Source: an uncultured Pseudomonadota bacterium
Lineage (GTDB): Bacteria; Pseudomonadota; Alphaproteobacteria; RF32; CAG-239
Assembly: GCA_949295915.1 (NCBI GenBank)
Contig: CASFNB010000007.1
Location: 1-47,415 of the forward strand
DNA length: 47,415 nucleotides
Direction: 5' to 3'
Shown here: positions 34,924 to 42,840 of the stretch, piece after piece
How positions within the stretch are numbered: position 1 is the stretch's first letter
Layout: each line of letters opens with the position of its first letter
Notes under the pieces: generated by a model
Told to the model about the DNA's origin: nothing
Database searches by the model: none
The model's input: only the letters and a program-made list of their open reading frames with translations
Translations under genes and position numbers: made by a program

Positions 34924-35769
34924 CTAATAAGGTTTTACCATCTCTTTGGTGATTTTATCATAAGCCATGAGCTCGGAAATGACTTTTTTCATATCTTTCA
35001 GAGCTATGGTATTCGGTCCATCCGACAAAGCTTTGTCCGGATTATCGTGAGTTTCCATAAATACGGCGGCAATACCGACAGCAACCGCAGCTCTCGCCAA
35101 AACCGGCGCAAATTCTCTTTGTCCGCCGGTACTTCCGCCCAAGCCTCCGGGTTGTTGAACGGCATGGGTGGCATCCATAATCACCGGACAGCCGGTGTCG
35201 TTTGCCATTTGCGGAAAACCTCTCATATCCGTAACCAGAGTATTATAACCAAATGATGCACCTCTTTCGGTTAAGCAAACATTACGGTTACCCGAATCAT
35301 CACATTTTTTTACGATATTCTTCATGTCCCAAGGTGCCAAAAACTGCCCTTTTTTGATATTAACAACCTTACCTGTTTTAGCGGCGGCAACAACCAAATC
35401 GGTCTGACGGCACAAAAACGCCGGAATTTGCAGCATATCAACGTGTTTGGCAACTTCTTCGCACTGTTCTTTTTCATGAACATCCGTTACAATCGGCAAA
35501 TCGGGATATTTTTTCTTTATATCATCAAAAGTACGCATTCCTTCTTCCAAACCGACACCTCTGGCTCCATTAATTGAAGTTCTGTTGGCTTTATCAAAAG
35601 ATGCCTTGAATATGTAATTAATTCCCAATTCTTTCGTGATTTTGACCATTTCTTCAGCTATCATCATGGCGTGGTCGTGGCTCTCAATCTGGCACGGACC
35701 GGCAATTATGGTCAAAGGCAAATTATTGGCAATTGCAAATTTTCCGATTTTGATTGTTCTTTGTTCCAT
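34924..35769 (-). CDS. kdsA: 3-deoxy-8-phosphooctulonate synthase
   Basis: KdsA condenses arabinose-5-phosphate and phosphoenolpyruvate to KDO-8-phosphate, the precursor of the KDO that links lipid A to the LPS core. The 281-residue protein has IIAGPCQIESHDHAMM near the start, FKASFDKANRTSI, VTDVHEKEQCEEVAKH, and CLTERGASFGYNTLVTDMRG. The C-terminal MDATHAVQQPGG is also conserved. It has its own -10 and follows the pyrG terminator. The presence of this gene shows that the organism makes KDO-containing LPS. Confidence 0.97.
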   Translation of the reverse strand: MEQRTIKIGKFAIANNLPLTIIAGPCQIESHDHAMMIAEEMVKITKELGINYIFKASFDKANRTSINGARGVGLEEGMRTFDDIKKKYPDLPIVTDVHEKEQCEEVAKHVDMLQIPAFLCRQTDLVVAAAKTGKVVNIKKGQFLAPWDMKNIVKKCDDSGNRNVCLTERGASFGYNTLVTDMRGFPQMANDTGCPVIMDATHAVQQPGGLGGSTGGQREFAPVLARAAVAVGIAAVFMETHDNPDKALSDGPNTIALKDMKKVISELMAYDKITKEMVKPY

Positions 35770-35792
35770 TCTTATTTCCCTTAATATTAATC

Positions 35793-35821
35793 ATTATATT
35801 TGTCATAGCAAAAAACTCTAA
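35793..35821 (-). promoter_or_regulatory. Promoter of kdsA-recO-parC
   Basis: A perfect TATAAT (35798-35793, minus strand) is preceded at 17 bases by a weak -35, TTAGAG (35821-35816). It lies between the pyrG terminator and the kdsA ATG. Confidence 0.5.
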
Positions 35822-35846
35822 TCTTCGCAACGATTTTCCTCAACTT

Positions 35847-35887
35847 AAAAACAAAGCCCTCCAAAATTTTTTGAAAGGCTTTGTTTT
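35847..35887 (-). terminator. Terminator of the tpiA-secG-pyrG unit
   Basis: On the minus strand AAAACAAAGCCT (35887-35876) pairs with AGGGCTTTGTTTT-like sequence (35858-35847), giving a long stem with a loop of about 17 bases and terminal T residues. It begins three bases after the pyrG stop. Confidence 0.7.
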
Positions 35888-35889
35888 CT

Positions 35890-37527
35890 TTATTTCTTAT
35901 TTTGTTTTTCGATTGCCGCTTCGACAAAAGATACAAACAGCGGATGCGGATCAAACGGTTTTGACTTCAGCTCGGGGTGGAACTGAACACCGATAAACCA
36001 TGGATGATTCGGAATTTCAACAATTTCAGGTAATCTGCCGTCCGGAGATTTTCCCGTGATGAACATACCGGCATCATTTAATTGTTTTTCATATTTAATA
36101 TTGACTTCATAACGGTGACGGTGGCGTTCGGAAATTTTATCCGTACCATAAACTTTACGAGCCAAAGAATCTTTAGTCAAAACGCAAGGGTATGCCCCCA
36201 AACGCATGGTACCTCCTAAATCTCCGTCTTGGGAACGTTTTTCCTTATCACCGTCTTTCTCCCATTCCGTCATCAAGCCCACAACCGGTTCACAGTTAGG
36301 ATTCAATTCTGTGGTATAAGCATTGGCAACGCCTGCTACATCGCGCATGGTTTCAATAACGGCCATTTGCATACCGTAACAAATACCTAAGAACGGAATG
36401 TTGTTTTCGCGAGCATATTTAACTGCTTCAATTTTACCATTTGTACCGCGTTGACCAAAGCCACCCGGAACCAAAATGGCTGATACGTCAGACAAATAAA
36501 TATCGGGCTCGCTTTTTTCCAACAACTCAGAATCAACCCATTTGATTTTTACTTTGTACTTATTGGCAATTCCGCCATGAACCAAAGCCTCGTGAATGGA
36601 TTTATAAGCTTCCAATAATTGCATATATTTTCCGACAACGGCAATTTTAACTTCTCCTTCCGGATGGCGGATAATATCAACAATTTTTTCCCATTTACTT
36701 AAATCGGGTTCTCCGTCACAATCAATGCCGAAGTGTTTGCACACTTGCTTATCCATTCCTTCGTGAGAATATGCAATCGGTACTTGGTAAATGTTATCTA
36801 CATCCAATGCTGCGATAACATTTTCTTCTCTGATGTTACAGAACAAAGCAATTTTTTTCTTTTCATTTTGCGGAATCGGGCATTGAGAACGGCAGAGCAA
36901 CATATCCGGCTGAATACCGTATTCTTGCAATTTTTTAACAGAGTGCTGTGTCGGTTTGGTTTTCAATTCACCCGCTGCCGGAATATATGGCAACAAGGTA
37001 ACGTGAATGAACATGGCTCTTTCACGCCCCAAGTCATAAGCAACTTGACGGATGGCTTCCAAGTAAGGTTGACCTTCAATATCACCAACAGTACCGCCGA
37101 TTTCGCACAAAACAAAGTCTTCATCACTAATATCAGATAAAATGAAATCTTTAATTTCATTAGTGACATGAGGAATAACCTGAATGGTAGCGCCCAAATA
37201 GTCGCCATGACGTTCTTTATCAATAACGCGTTGATAAATTTTACCGGTGGTAATGCTATCTGTCTTGTGGCAAGAAACGCCGGAGAAACGCTCATAGTGA
37301 CCTAAATCCAAGTCGGTTTCGGCGCCATCATCGGTTACATAGACTTCACCATGTTGATACGGGCTCATTGTTCCGGGGTCAACGTTCAAATACGGATCCA
37401 ACTTTCTCATACGAACTTTGAAACCGCGGGATTGTAAAATAGATGCCAAGGAAGCTGATGCTAATCCTTTACCTAATGAAGAAACAACGCCGCCGGTGAT
37501 AAAGATAAATTTTGTTTTTTCTGACAT
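35890..37527 (-). CDS. pyrG: CTP synthase
   Basis: PyrG aminates UTP to CTP using ATP and glutamine. The 545-residue protein has the amidoligase N-terminus ([19 protein letters not shown]), [20 protein letters not shown], and the class I glutaminase domain. The latter shows the oxyanion strand PGGFGQRG, the nucleophile cysteine in LGICYGMQ (Tyr where Leu is common) and the catalytic HPE in [12 protein letters not shown]. It follows secG by 75 bases containing a hairpin, with AAGGAAAAG before the ATG. Confidence 0.98.
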   Translation of the reverse strand: MSEKTKFIFITGGVVSSLGKGLASASLASILQSRGFKVRMRKLDPYLNVDPGTMSPYQHGEVYVTDDGAETDLDLGHYERFSGVSCHKTDSITTGKIYQRVIDKERHGDYLGATIQVIPHVTNEIKDFILSDISDEDFVLCEIGGTVGDIEGQPYLEAIRQVAYDLGRERAMFIHVTLLPYIPAAGELKTKPTQHSVKKLQEYGIQPDMLLCRSQCPIPQNEKKKIALFCNIREENVIAALDVDNIYQVPIAYSHEGMDKQVCKHFGIDCDGEPDLSKWEKIVDIIRHPEGEVKIAVVGKYMQLLEAYKSIHEALVHGGIANKYKVKIKWVDSELLEKSEPDIYLSDVSAILVPGGFGQRGTNGKIEAVKYARENNIPFLGICYGMQMAVIETMRDVAGVANAYTTELNPNCEPVVGLMTEWEKDGDKEKRSQDGDLGGTMRLGAYPCVLTKDSLARKVYGTDKISERHRHRYEVNIKYEKQLNDAGMFITGKSPDGRLPEIVEIPNHPWFIGVQFHPELKSKPFDPHPLFVSFVEAAIEKQNKK

Positions 37528-37553
37528 ATCTTTTCCTTAAAATTTAAAGTGAG

Positions 37554-37583
37554 AGAGGCACCTTCCTTAAAAAAGGTGCCTCT
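37554..37583 (-). other. Strong hairpin without T-tract between secG and pyrG
   Basis: AGAGGCACCTT (37554-37564) and AAGGTGCCTCT (37573-37583) form a perfect 11-bp stem with an eight-base loop. No U-run follows on either strand. It may be a processing or mRNA-stabilising structure, or a weak attenuator before pyrG. Confidence 0.55.
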
Positions 37584-37602
37584 ATGTTAATTAAGTTGTT
37601 CA

Positions 37603-37923
37603 TTAATCTGCCGCTACCGGAGCCTGTGGCTCTGTATTTTGAGTGGCAGGTGCGGAAGTTTCTACATCCAAAATGGAGTTGGACGGACGTTCACTTCCTT
37701 TGTGATATATAGACAATGAGATACTGGTAATAATAAAAATTGTTGCCAAAATAGCCGTTAATCTGGTTAAAAAGTTGCCTTTACCGCGAGCCGTTAAAAA
37801 ATTGCTGGCACCGCTTCCGCCGCCTAAACCATCCAAGGCGCCACCCGTTGAACGTTGCAATAAAATAACAGCAACTAAAAAAATTGCAACAATCAAATGG
37901 ACAACCAATAAAACTGTTCCCAT
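37603..37923 (-). CDS. secG: Preprotein translocase subunit SecG
   Basis: SecG is the small accessory subunit of the SecYEG channel. The 106-residue protein has TM1 (VLLVVHLIVAIFLVAVILLQ), the conserved loop with GGALDGLGGGSGASNFLTARGKG in part, and TM2 (LTRLTAILATIFIITSISLSI). A proline- and alanine-rich tail follows. It lies 20 bases after tpiA, an order common in alphaproteobacteria and other bacteria. Confidence 0.95.
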   Translation of the reverse strand: MGTVLLVVHLIVAIFLVAVILLQRSTGGALDGLGGGSGASNFLTARGKGNFLTRLTAILATIFIITSISLSIYHKGSERPSNSILDVETSAPATQNTEPQAPVAAD

Positions 37924-37943
37924 ATTCTTATCCTTTTCTTCAA

Positions 37944-38705
37944 CTAAAATCCGGCATTTTTGGCAATAGCAATAAAGTCTTCAACTTTCAAGCTTGCACC
38001 GCCAATTAATGCTCCGTCAACATCCGGTAAAGATAAAAATTCTTTAGCATTTGAGGGCTTTACGGAACCACCATACAAAATGCGCATTTTGTTAGCATTG
38101 CCTTTACCTAATTTCTTTGCCAAAACTTTTCTAACAGCAGCATGGACTTCTTCTACATCTTTTGCCGTTGGCGTTTTTCCGGTGCCAATAGCCCAAACAG
38201 GCTCATAAGCAATCACGGTATTGGATGCTGTGGCTGTTTCCGGAACAGAGCCCAAAATTTGTTTAGAACAAACATCAATGGTTTTGCCGGCATCGCGTTC
38301 TGCCAAGGTTTCACCGATACAAATAATAACCTTCAAGCCGGCATTGTATGCTGCTTGTGATTTTTTGCAAATGAGTTCATTGCTTTCACCATGGTCGGCT
38401 CTTCTTTCTGAGTGACCGGTTATAACATATTGACAACCGGCATCTTTCAACATAACCGGACTAATATCACCGGTGTGAGCACCTTTTTCTGTAAAATGGC
38501 AATCTTGTGCGCCCAAAGCAACTTTTGCTCCGCGCAAAGCTTTTTTTACCGAAGTTAACAATGTGAACGGAGGGCATACCAAAAATTCGCATTCCGGTTT
38601 TCCCATTTTTTTGACTTCAGCGGCAACACCTTTTGCCAAAGCTACACCGTCTTCCAAAAGACCATTCATCTTCCAGTTGCCGGCAATCATTATTTTTCTG
38701 GCCAT
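37944..38705 (-). CDS. tpiA: Triosephosphate isomerase
   Basis: TpiA interconverts dihydroxyacetone phosphate and glyceraldehyde-3-phosphate. The 253-residue protein has the N-terminal IAGNWKMNG (Asn10, Lys12), the catalytic histidine in ITGHSERR, the catalytic-glutamate signature [15 protein letters not shown], and the phosphate-binding YGGSVKPSN and GALIGGASL. The ATG at 38705 has AAGGA upstream; a frame extending to 38735 adds ten unconserved residues. It heads the tpiA-secG-pyrG unit, divergent from the foldase gene. Confidence 0.97.
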   Translation of the reverse strand: MARKIMIAGNWKMNGLLEDGVALAKGVAAEVKKMGKPECEFLVCPPFTLLTSVKKALRGAKVALGAQDCHFTEKGAHTGDISPVMLKDAGCQYVITGHSERRADHGESNELICKKSQAAYNAGLKVIICIGETLAERDAGKTIDVCSKQILGSVPETATASNTVIAYEPVWAIGTGKTPTAKDVEEVHAAVRKVLAKKLGKGNANKMRILYGGSVKPSNAKEFLSLPDVDGALIGGASLKVEDFIAIAKNAGF

Positions 38706-38838
38706 TTTTTTATCCTTTTTTCTTAATAAAAACACGTTTGCCTTCTATTTAGCATAACAAATTTTAATTTTCCAGCTAAAAAAACTTTTTAACACCATTA
38801 TTTTATAAAGATTTTCGTGTATTATTTTAAATATTATA

Positions 38839-38866
38839 AAGACATCCGCCAAAAATGTTTTATAAT
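38839..38866 (+). promoter_or_regulatory. Promoter of the PpiD-like gene
   Basis: AAGACA (38839-38844) and a perfect TATAAT (38861-38866) are 16 bases apart, about 40 bases before the ATG at 38905. Confidence 0.45.
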
Positions 38867-38904
38867 TGGCACAATTTTAAATGTTTGTTTTAAGGTGGAT
38901 GAAA

Positions 38905-40788
38905 ATGATTACCAAATTATCCAAATTTAAAGATTCTTGGATTATCAAGATTCTATTGACTTTAACCGCATTGAGCTTTGTTTCTTTGTTCGGTATTACC
39001 AGCTATATCGGCAGTGCCGGAAAAAATAATCCCGTGATTGAAGTTGATGATATCAAAGTTACCAAAGCAGAAGTGAATGCCGAATATGCTCATGAATTGC
39101 AAATGGCTCAGAACCTCTTTGGCGAAAATCTTGATATTAATGAAGCTATGAAAGTGGCCATTTTGCAAAATATTATGCAAAAAGAGCTCATTAACTCCAT
39201 TATGCAAGCTACCGCTCAAGACTTGGGGGTCAGCATCAGTGATGATTATATTCGCAAAATCATCTTCTCTCAAGCTGAGTTCTTAGATGCCAACGGACAA
39301 TTCAGCCATGAGAAATTTTCTCGCTTGCTTGCCCTCTCCGGCTGGACTGAAGATAAATATATTCAAACCTTAAAGTTGGATATTATCAAACAACACCTTG
39401 TTCAAGGTTTGGTTACCGGCTTTTATGTTCCTACCTTTATGACTCCTTACTTGGAAAAAATTGCCAACCAACAAAAAGTGTTCAAATATATCTCTGTTGA
39501 TGCAGACAAATTGCCGATCGATCGCAAAATCTCTCAGGAGGAATTGGAACAATATTATCAAGACTTTTCCGCTCAATTTACCGAACCCGAAAAACGTGAT
39601 GCCTCTTTCATTGTGTTAAACCTCAATGATATGGCTGCTCAATATACTCCATCTCAAGATGAAATTCAGGCTTATTATGATGAACATATCGACCAATTTG
39701 TCACTCCAGAAAAACGCAACATTTTGCAAATGGTCTTTGATAAAGAAGATGATGCTTTTGCCGCCATGCAAAAACTCAATGCCGGTCAAGACTTCTATAC
39801 CGTTGCCAAAGAAATGGCCAACCAAAATAAAGAAGATACCGAACTCGGTTGGGTTGCCAAAGATCAACTCATTGCCGATATGGGCGACAGAATGTTTGAG
39901 GCTAAAAAAAATGAAGTTGCAGGTCCGGTTAAATCTGAAATGGGTTGGCATATTATGAAGCTTATTGGAGTTCAGCCCAAGTCTGAAATGCCGCGCACTG
40001 CCGCTGATAAAAAAATCATCAGCGAGTTGCGTAAAGAACAAGCTTACGATATTGCTTATGAAAAAATGGCAAAAATTGAAGATGAAATCGGTGCCGGAAA
40101 AGCCTTTGCCGATATTGCCAAAGAAAATAATGCCACCATTTATTCCGTTAAAGGAATCGATGACCAAGGTAGGGCAAAATCAATCAGCCTAGGGCATGAA
40201 AAACTCTTGAAATCAAACGATTTTATCGATGCCGTTTTCTCTTATAATGTTGACGAAATCAGCCAAGTAATTGAAGAAGATGATGGCTTTGTTATCGTTA
40301 ATGTTGATAAAATTGTTGATGCTCACCCGATGGATATTAATGATGTAAAACCTGAAATTGATAAAATGTGGGCTGAAAATGAACGTTCCGCCATTGCGCA
40401 AGAAATTGTCAATGATGTTACTCATGACTTGGAAAACGGCGATAGTATTAATGAAGTGGCTGCCCGTTTCAAGCTCAAACTTAATACAACAAAGCCTTTG
40501 AAGAGAAACGAAAACTTTGCTAACCTCAACGGAATCCAAATGAAAGAAATGTTCCAAGAACCGTTGAACAGTGCTAAAGTTTATAATTTGGACAACATTA
40601 CAATTATTGCCGTTGCCGATAAAGTGGTTGACGCTAACAAAAAGCTCTCTAATGACGAAGCTAATGCTTTGTTGATGAAAGCTTCTGCCGAAATTTCTCA
40701 AGAAACCGCTAATCAACTTGTCGAAGCATACAGCGCTCATTATGATGTAAAAGTGGATTATAAAGAAGCCGGATTGGGCGATATATAA
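38905..40788 (+). CDS. ppiD: PpiD-like periplasmic peptidyl-prolyl isomerase/chaperone
   Basis: The 627-residue protein has one N-terminal membrane anchor (IIKILLTLTALSFVSLFGIT) and a SurA-N-like helical chaperone region containing ELINSIMQATAQDLGVSISDDYI. A parvulin domain follows around 260-365 (RNILQMVFDKEDDAFAAMQKL, DTELGWVAKDQLIADM, GPVKSEMGWHIMKLIGV). The large C-terminal part resembles the PpiD family. Members sit near SecYEG and assist exported proteins. The ATG at 38905 is chosen because AAGGTGG lies six to seven bases upstream; two earlier in-frame ATGs overlap or precede that site. tpiA is divergent. Confidence 0.92.
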   Translation: MITKLSKFKDSWIIKILLTLTALSFVSLFGITSYIGSAGKNNPVIEVDDIKVTKAEVNAEYAHELQMAQNLFGENLDINEAMKVAILQNIMQKELINSIMQATAQDLGVSISDDYIRKIIFSQAEFLDANGQFSHEKFSRLLALSGWTEDKYIQTLKLDIIKQHLVQGLVTGFYVPTFMTPYLEKIANQQKVFKYISVDADKLPIDRKISQEELEQYYQDFSAQFTEPEKRDASFIVLNLNDMAAQYTPSQDEIQAYYDEHIDQFVTPEKRNILQMVFDKEDDAFAAMQKLNAGQDFYTVAKEMANQNKEDTELGWVAKDQLIADMGDRMFEAKKNEVAGPVKSEMGWHIMKLIGVQPKSEMPRTAADKKIISELRKEQAYDIAYEKMAKIEDEIGAGKAFADIAKENNATIYSVKGIDDQGRAKSISLGHEKLLKSNDFIDAVFSYNVDEISQVIEEDDGFVIVNVDKIVDAHPMDINDVKPEIDKMWAENERSAIAQEIVNDVTHDLENGDSINEVAARFKLKLNTTKPLKRNENFANLNGIQMKEMFQEPLNSAKVYNLDNITIIAVADKVVDANKKLSNDEANALLMKASAEISQETANQLVEAYSAHYDVKVDYKEAGLGDI

Positions 40789-40831
40789 CCATTTTTCCAT
40801 TCAAATCAATAGCTTATACGGAAAATAAAAT

Positions 40832-40870
40832 TAAAGGCGTTTCCCATATATGAGGGAAGCGCCTTTTTTA
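40832..40870. terminator. Terminator between ppiD and the 180-residue gene
   Basis: GGCGTTTCCC (40835-40844) pairs with GGGAAGCGCC (40854-40863), ten base pairs with one G-T, followed by T6 on the plus strand. The minus strand has a T-rich but interrupted run, so it may also serve the convergent gene. Confidence 0.8.
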
Positions 40871-40878
40871 TGTAATAT

Positions 40879-41421
40879 TTAAGAAATACTATGATACCCG
40901 ACCTGCAAAAAATCTATTGAGCCGGCATTCAGATAATCTAAAATATATTTTGCTTCATCTTTCCACGCATTTATTTCTTTAAACTGCTCAGGATAATCCA
41001 AGCTATTTAAAAAATTTGGAGAAAGAATTGAGATAACATAACAGATACTTTCTTTTCTTTTCATGATATAAGTAGAAAAATCTGTATCGTTAATATATCC
41101 CATTAATAGAGCAGACAAATCTCTAAACGGCATTTCTACAACTGAAAAACAGCAATAAGCTCCCTTGCCGCAAAATTTGATACTGGCAAAGTCAATATGT
41201 CCCATATCTAATGACAATATCTGTTGCAACTTTTGCAGAATTTCATCTTGATTTGCGCCTTCAACATTAAACGCAAAACATTTTTTACAATGATCTTTGT
41301 CAAGATAGACCGCCTCATACGGCGTTATTTCACCCAACCCGCAAGTTTGTAACTTGTTTCTAAAATCGGACAAACTCATTTCTCTTGTCAGATTTAAAAA
41401 TACAGGAATTTCTGTTACCAT
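40879..41421 (-). CDS. Unknown 180-residue cysteine-containing protein
   Basis: I do not recognise this protein. It has no signal peptide or membrane segment. An N-terminal part contains FLNLTREMSLSDFRNKLQTCG, then the DHCKKCFAFNVEG stretch with a CxxC pair. A middle part has FCGKGAYCCFSVVEMPF, and a mixed alpha/beta C-terminal half ends in LQVGYHSIS. The cysteines could bind metal or form redox pairs. The ATG at 41421 lacks a ribosome-binding site; an internal ATG at residue 15 (41379) is preceded by AAGAGA and is a possible true start. The gene stands between two terminators and is transcribed alone. Confidence 0.55.
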   Translation of the reverse strand: MVTEIPVFLNLTREMSLSDFRNKLQTCGLGEITPYEAVYLDKDHCKKCFAFNVEGANQDEILQKLQQILSLDMGHIDFASIKFCGKGAYCCFSVVEMPFRDLSALLMGYINDTDFSTYIMKRKESICYVISILSPNFLNSLDYPEQFKEINAWKDEAKYILDYLNAGSIDFLQVGYHSIS

Positions 41422-41502
41422 AATTTTATATTTTTAGTTACTAATATACATAATTATTTCTAATTCTGCATTCATATAGCATTGAATTGTTAAAAATGCA
41501 AC

Positions 41503-41534
41503 AAAAAAGCTCGCTTTTGATTGCGAGCTCTTTT
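41503..41534 (-). terminator. Terminator of the CxxC-membrane/helical-protein unit
   Basis: AGCTCGC (41509-41515) and GCGAGCT (41523-41529) form a seven-pair stem; on the minus strand it is followed by T6. It lies about 20 bases after the stop of the 193-residue gene. Confidence 0.7.
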
Positions 41535-41547
41535 GTTGTTTTATATC

Positions 41548-42129
41548 CTATTCTATGCAGCAATCGACAGCCTTTCTGACAAAAGCTTTCATCTTTGCCA
41601 AAGCACCTTGCGGTTCTTTTTCTTCTGCTATTGGAGCTGCCGCCGCCAAATTTTCATTGACTTTTGAGGTGAGTTTTTTCACCTCTTCAACACTGTCTTC
41701 AACCCATTTGACATCAGCTACATTCAGCATATTCATATTCAAGCCCCAGAACAAGCAATAAAGCTCATAAGCTTGATTGAACAAGTCATAAGCTTGTTCT
41801 TTATGCCCTAAGCTTTGTTGCTTGGTGCCGACTTCCATCAAGCGCATGGAAGATGCCAACAAGTGTTTGGAAATGCACCATACCTCTCCTTCATAAGAAG
41901 GAATGATTTTTTGCATCAGATTTTTTCTTTTTTCTCTGACTTCTTCTATCAAATCATAAAACGCGGTTTTACCGGTTTTAGCACCCGAAAAAACCAAATG
42001 CTCTTCAATGGAAATCAAATTCATAATCGCAATGGTTAAATCTTGATCAGAAGACAAATCTTTGGGATTGACCTTTTTGGAACTATCTATTCTTTCAACA
42101 AATTCTTTAACACTTTTGGCTTTGTTCAT
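41548..42129 (-). CDS. Unknown helical 193-residue protein
   Basis: The protein is soluble and almost entirely helical. A basic/acidic N-terminus is followed by helices containing LTIAIMNLISIEEHLVFSG and VREKRKNLMQKIIPSYEGEV. A TPR-like segment reads GTKQQSLGHKEQAYDLFNQA, then the aromatic YELYCLFWGLN. The tail has an alanine/proline linker and ends AVDCCIE with a CC pair. The ribosome-binding GGAG is formed by the last codons of the CxxC membrane gene, six bases upstream, so the two are one translational unit. I know no function for it. Confidence 0.65.
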   Translation of the reverse strand: MNKAKSVKEFVERIDSSKKVNPKDLSSDQDLTIAIMNLISIEEHLVFSGAKTGKTAFYDLIEEVREKRKNLMQKIIPSYEGEVWCISKHLLASSMRLMEVGTKQQSLGHKEQAYDLFNQAYELYCLFWGLNMNMLNVADVKWVEDSVEEVKKLTSKVNENLAAAAPIAEEKEPQGALAKMKAFVRKAVDCCIE

Positions 42130-42134
42130 TTATT

Positions 42135-42686
42135 TTACTCCATAAAACTCAGCAAATCTTCAGCATTGGCAGCAGGTGTCGGTGTGCACAACGGATTGTA
42201 ATAAAACCAAGTGCTGACAAGAGCCAAGGCCACAACCGGAACAACTACTTTTTCAAACGGGAAATGAGCATGTCCGCCGTTTCTTGCTTTCATCCATTGA
42301 TAAAAATCGGAAGCCCAGATTAAAACTAATGCTCCTAAAATCGCGCTAAATAAAAATGGATCCAGATAAAAAATGAGAATCGGTTTCGGGGTATAGATCA
42401 ACTCTCCCATATACATAAAACCGATCATGGCAATGCTCAAGCTAATCAGCAAAAAATCACGACCTTTGAAATTCCAGCCTTTTTTATCAAACCATTTAAC
42501 CAGCCAAAAGCCCAACAGAGCCATAAAAGCACCGCCCCAAACGCCGACGACACTGTCATCAACTCCAAACTGGCGGGCAATTTCCAAAGATGCACCCACG
42601 GCAACAGTACAAACGGCACAAGCCGGATTGGCTAATGCAGGTAAACTAAAGGCGGTAACAAACAATAAAACTAATGCAAAAATCAT
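42135..42686 (-). CDS. CxxC-containing membrane protein of unknown function
   Basis: The 183-residue protein starts with a signal-like segment (MIFALVLLFVTAFSLPALAN). Directly after it comes PACAVCTVAVGASLEIARQFG, a CxxC motif at the start of the mature part. Three to four further membrane segments follow: VVGVWGGAFMALLGFWLV, FLLISLSIAMIGFMYMGEL, FLFSAILGALVLIWAS and VVVPVVALALVSTWFYY. A last cysteine lies in NPLCTP. The ATG at 42686 is chosen because AAGGA lies seven bases upstream. The CxxC facing the periplasm could be redox-active or bind metal. I recall no named family. It has a consensus promoter and is followed by its helical partner. Confidence 0.65.
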   Translation of the reverse strand: MIFALVLLFVTAFSLPALANPACAVCTVAVGASLEIARQFGVDDSVVGVWGGAFMALLGFWLVKWFDKKGWNFKGRDFLLISLSIAMIGFMYMGELIYTPKPILIFYLDPFLFSAILGALVLIWASDFYQWMKARNGGHAHFPFEKVVVPVVALALVSTWFYYNPLCTPTPAANAEDLLSFME

Positions 42687-42719
42687 TTCTTTATCCTTTT
42701 TATTCAAATTTCAACACAT

Positions 42720-42749
42720 ATTATATATGTAATGTATTAAAATTGTCAA
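42720..42749 (-). promoter_or_regulatory. Consensus promoter of the CxxC membrane gene
   Basis: TTGACA (42749-42744) and TATAAT (42725-42720) on the minus strand are both perfect and 18 bases apart, about 34 bases upstream of the ATG. Confidence 0.7.
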
Positions 42750-42759
42750 ATATTTAAAA

Positions 42760-42774
42760 TCGAATTAAATTCGA
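42760..42774. promoter_or_regulatory. 15-bp palindrome just upstream of that promoter
   Basis: TCGAATT-A-AATTCGA is a perfect inverted repeat with 7-bp arms, ending 11 bases before the -35 element. Its position fits an activator or repressor site. There is no T-tract, so it is not a terminator. Confidence 0.4.
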
Positions 42775-42840
42775 AGTTAATGCACTATTTTTTTTGTTTA
42801 TTATCGCCTTTTAGTTCAAAAAAGCAACAGCTATATTGTT

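Noticed and set aside
38706..38880. Small RNA gene between tpiA and ppiD
   Set aside because: The gap is A/T-rich with promoter-like elements only; no stable hairpin or terminator for a short RNA was found.
39616..40167. A 183-codon minus-strand frame opposite the PpiD-like gene
   Set aside because: Composition (Phe, Ile, Asn, His rich) is that of a reverse-complement shadow of a coding region; no motif is present.
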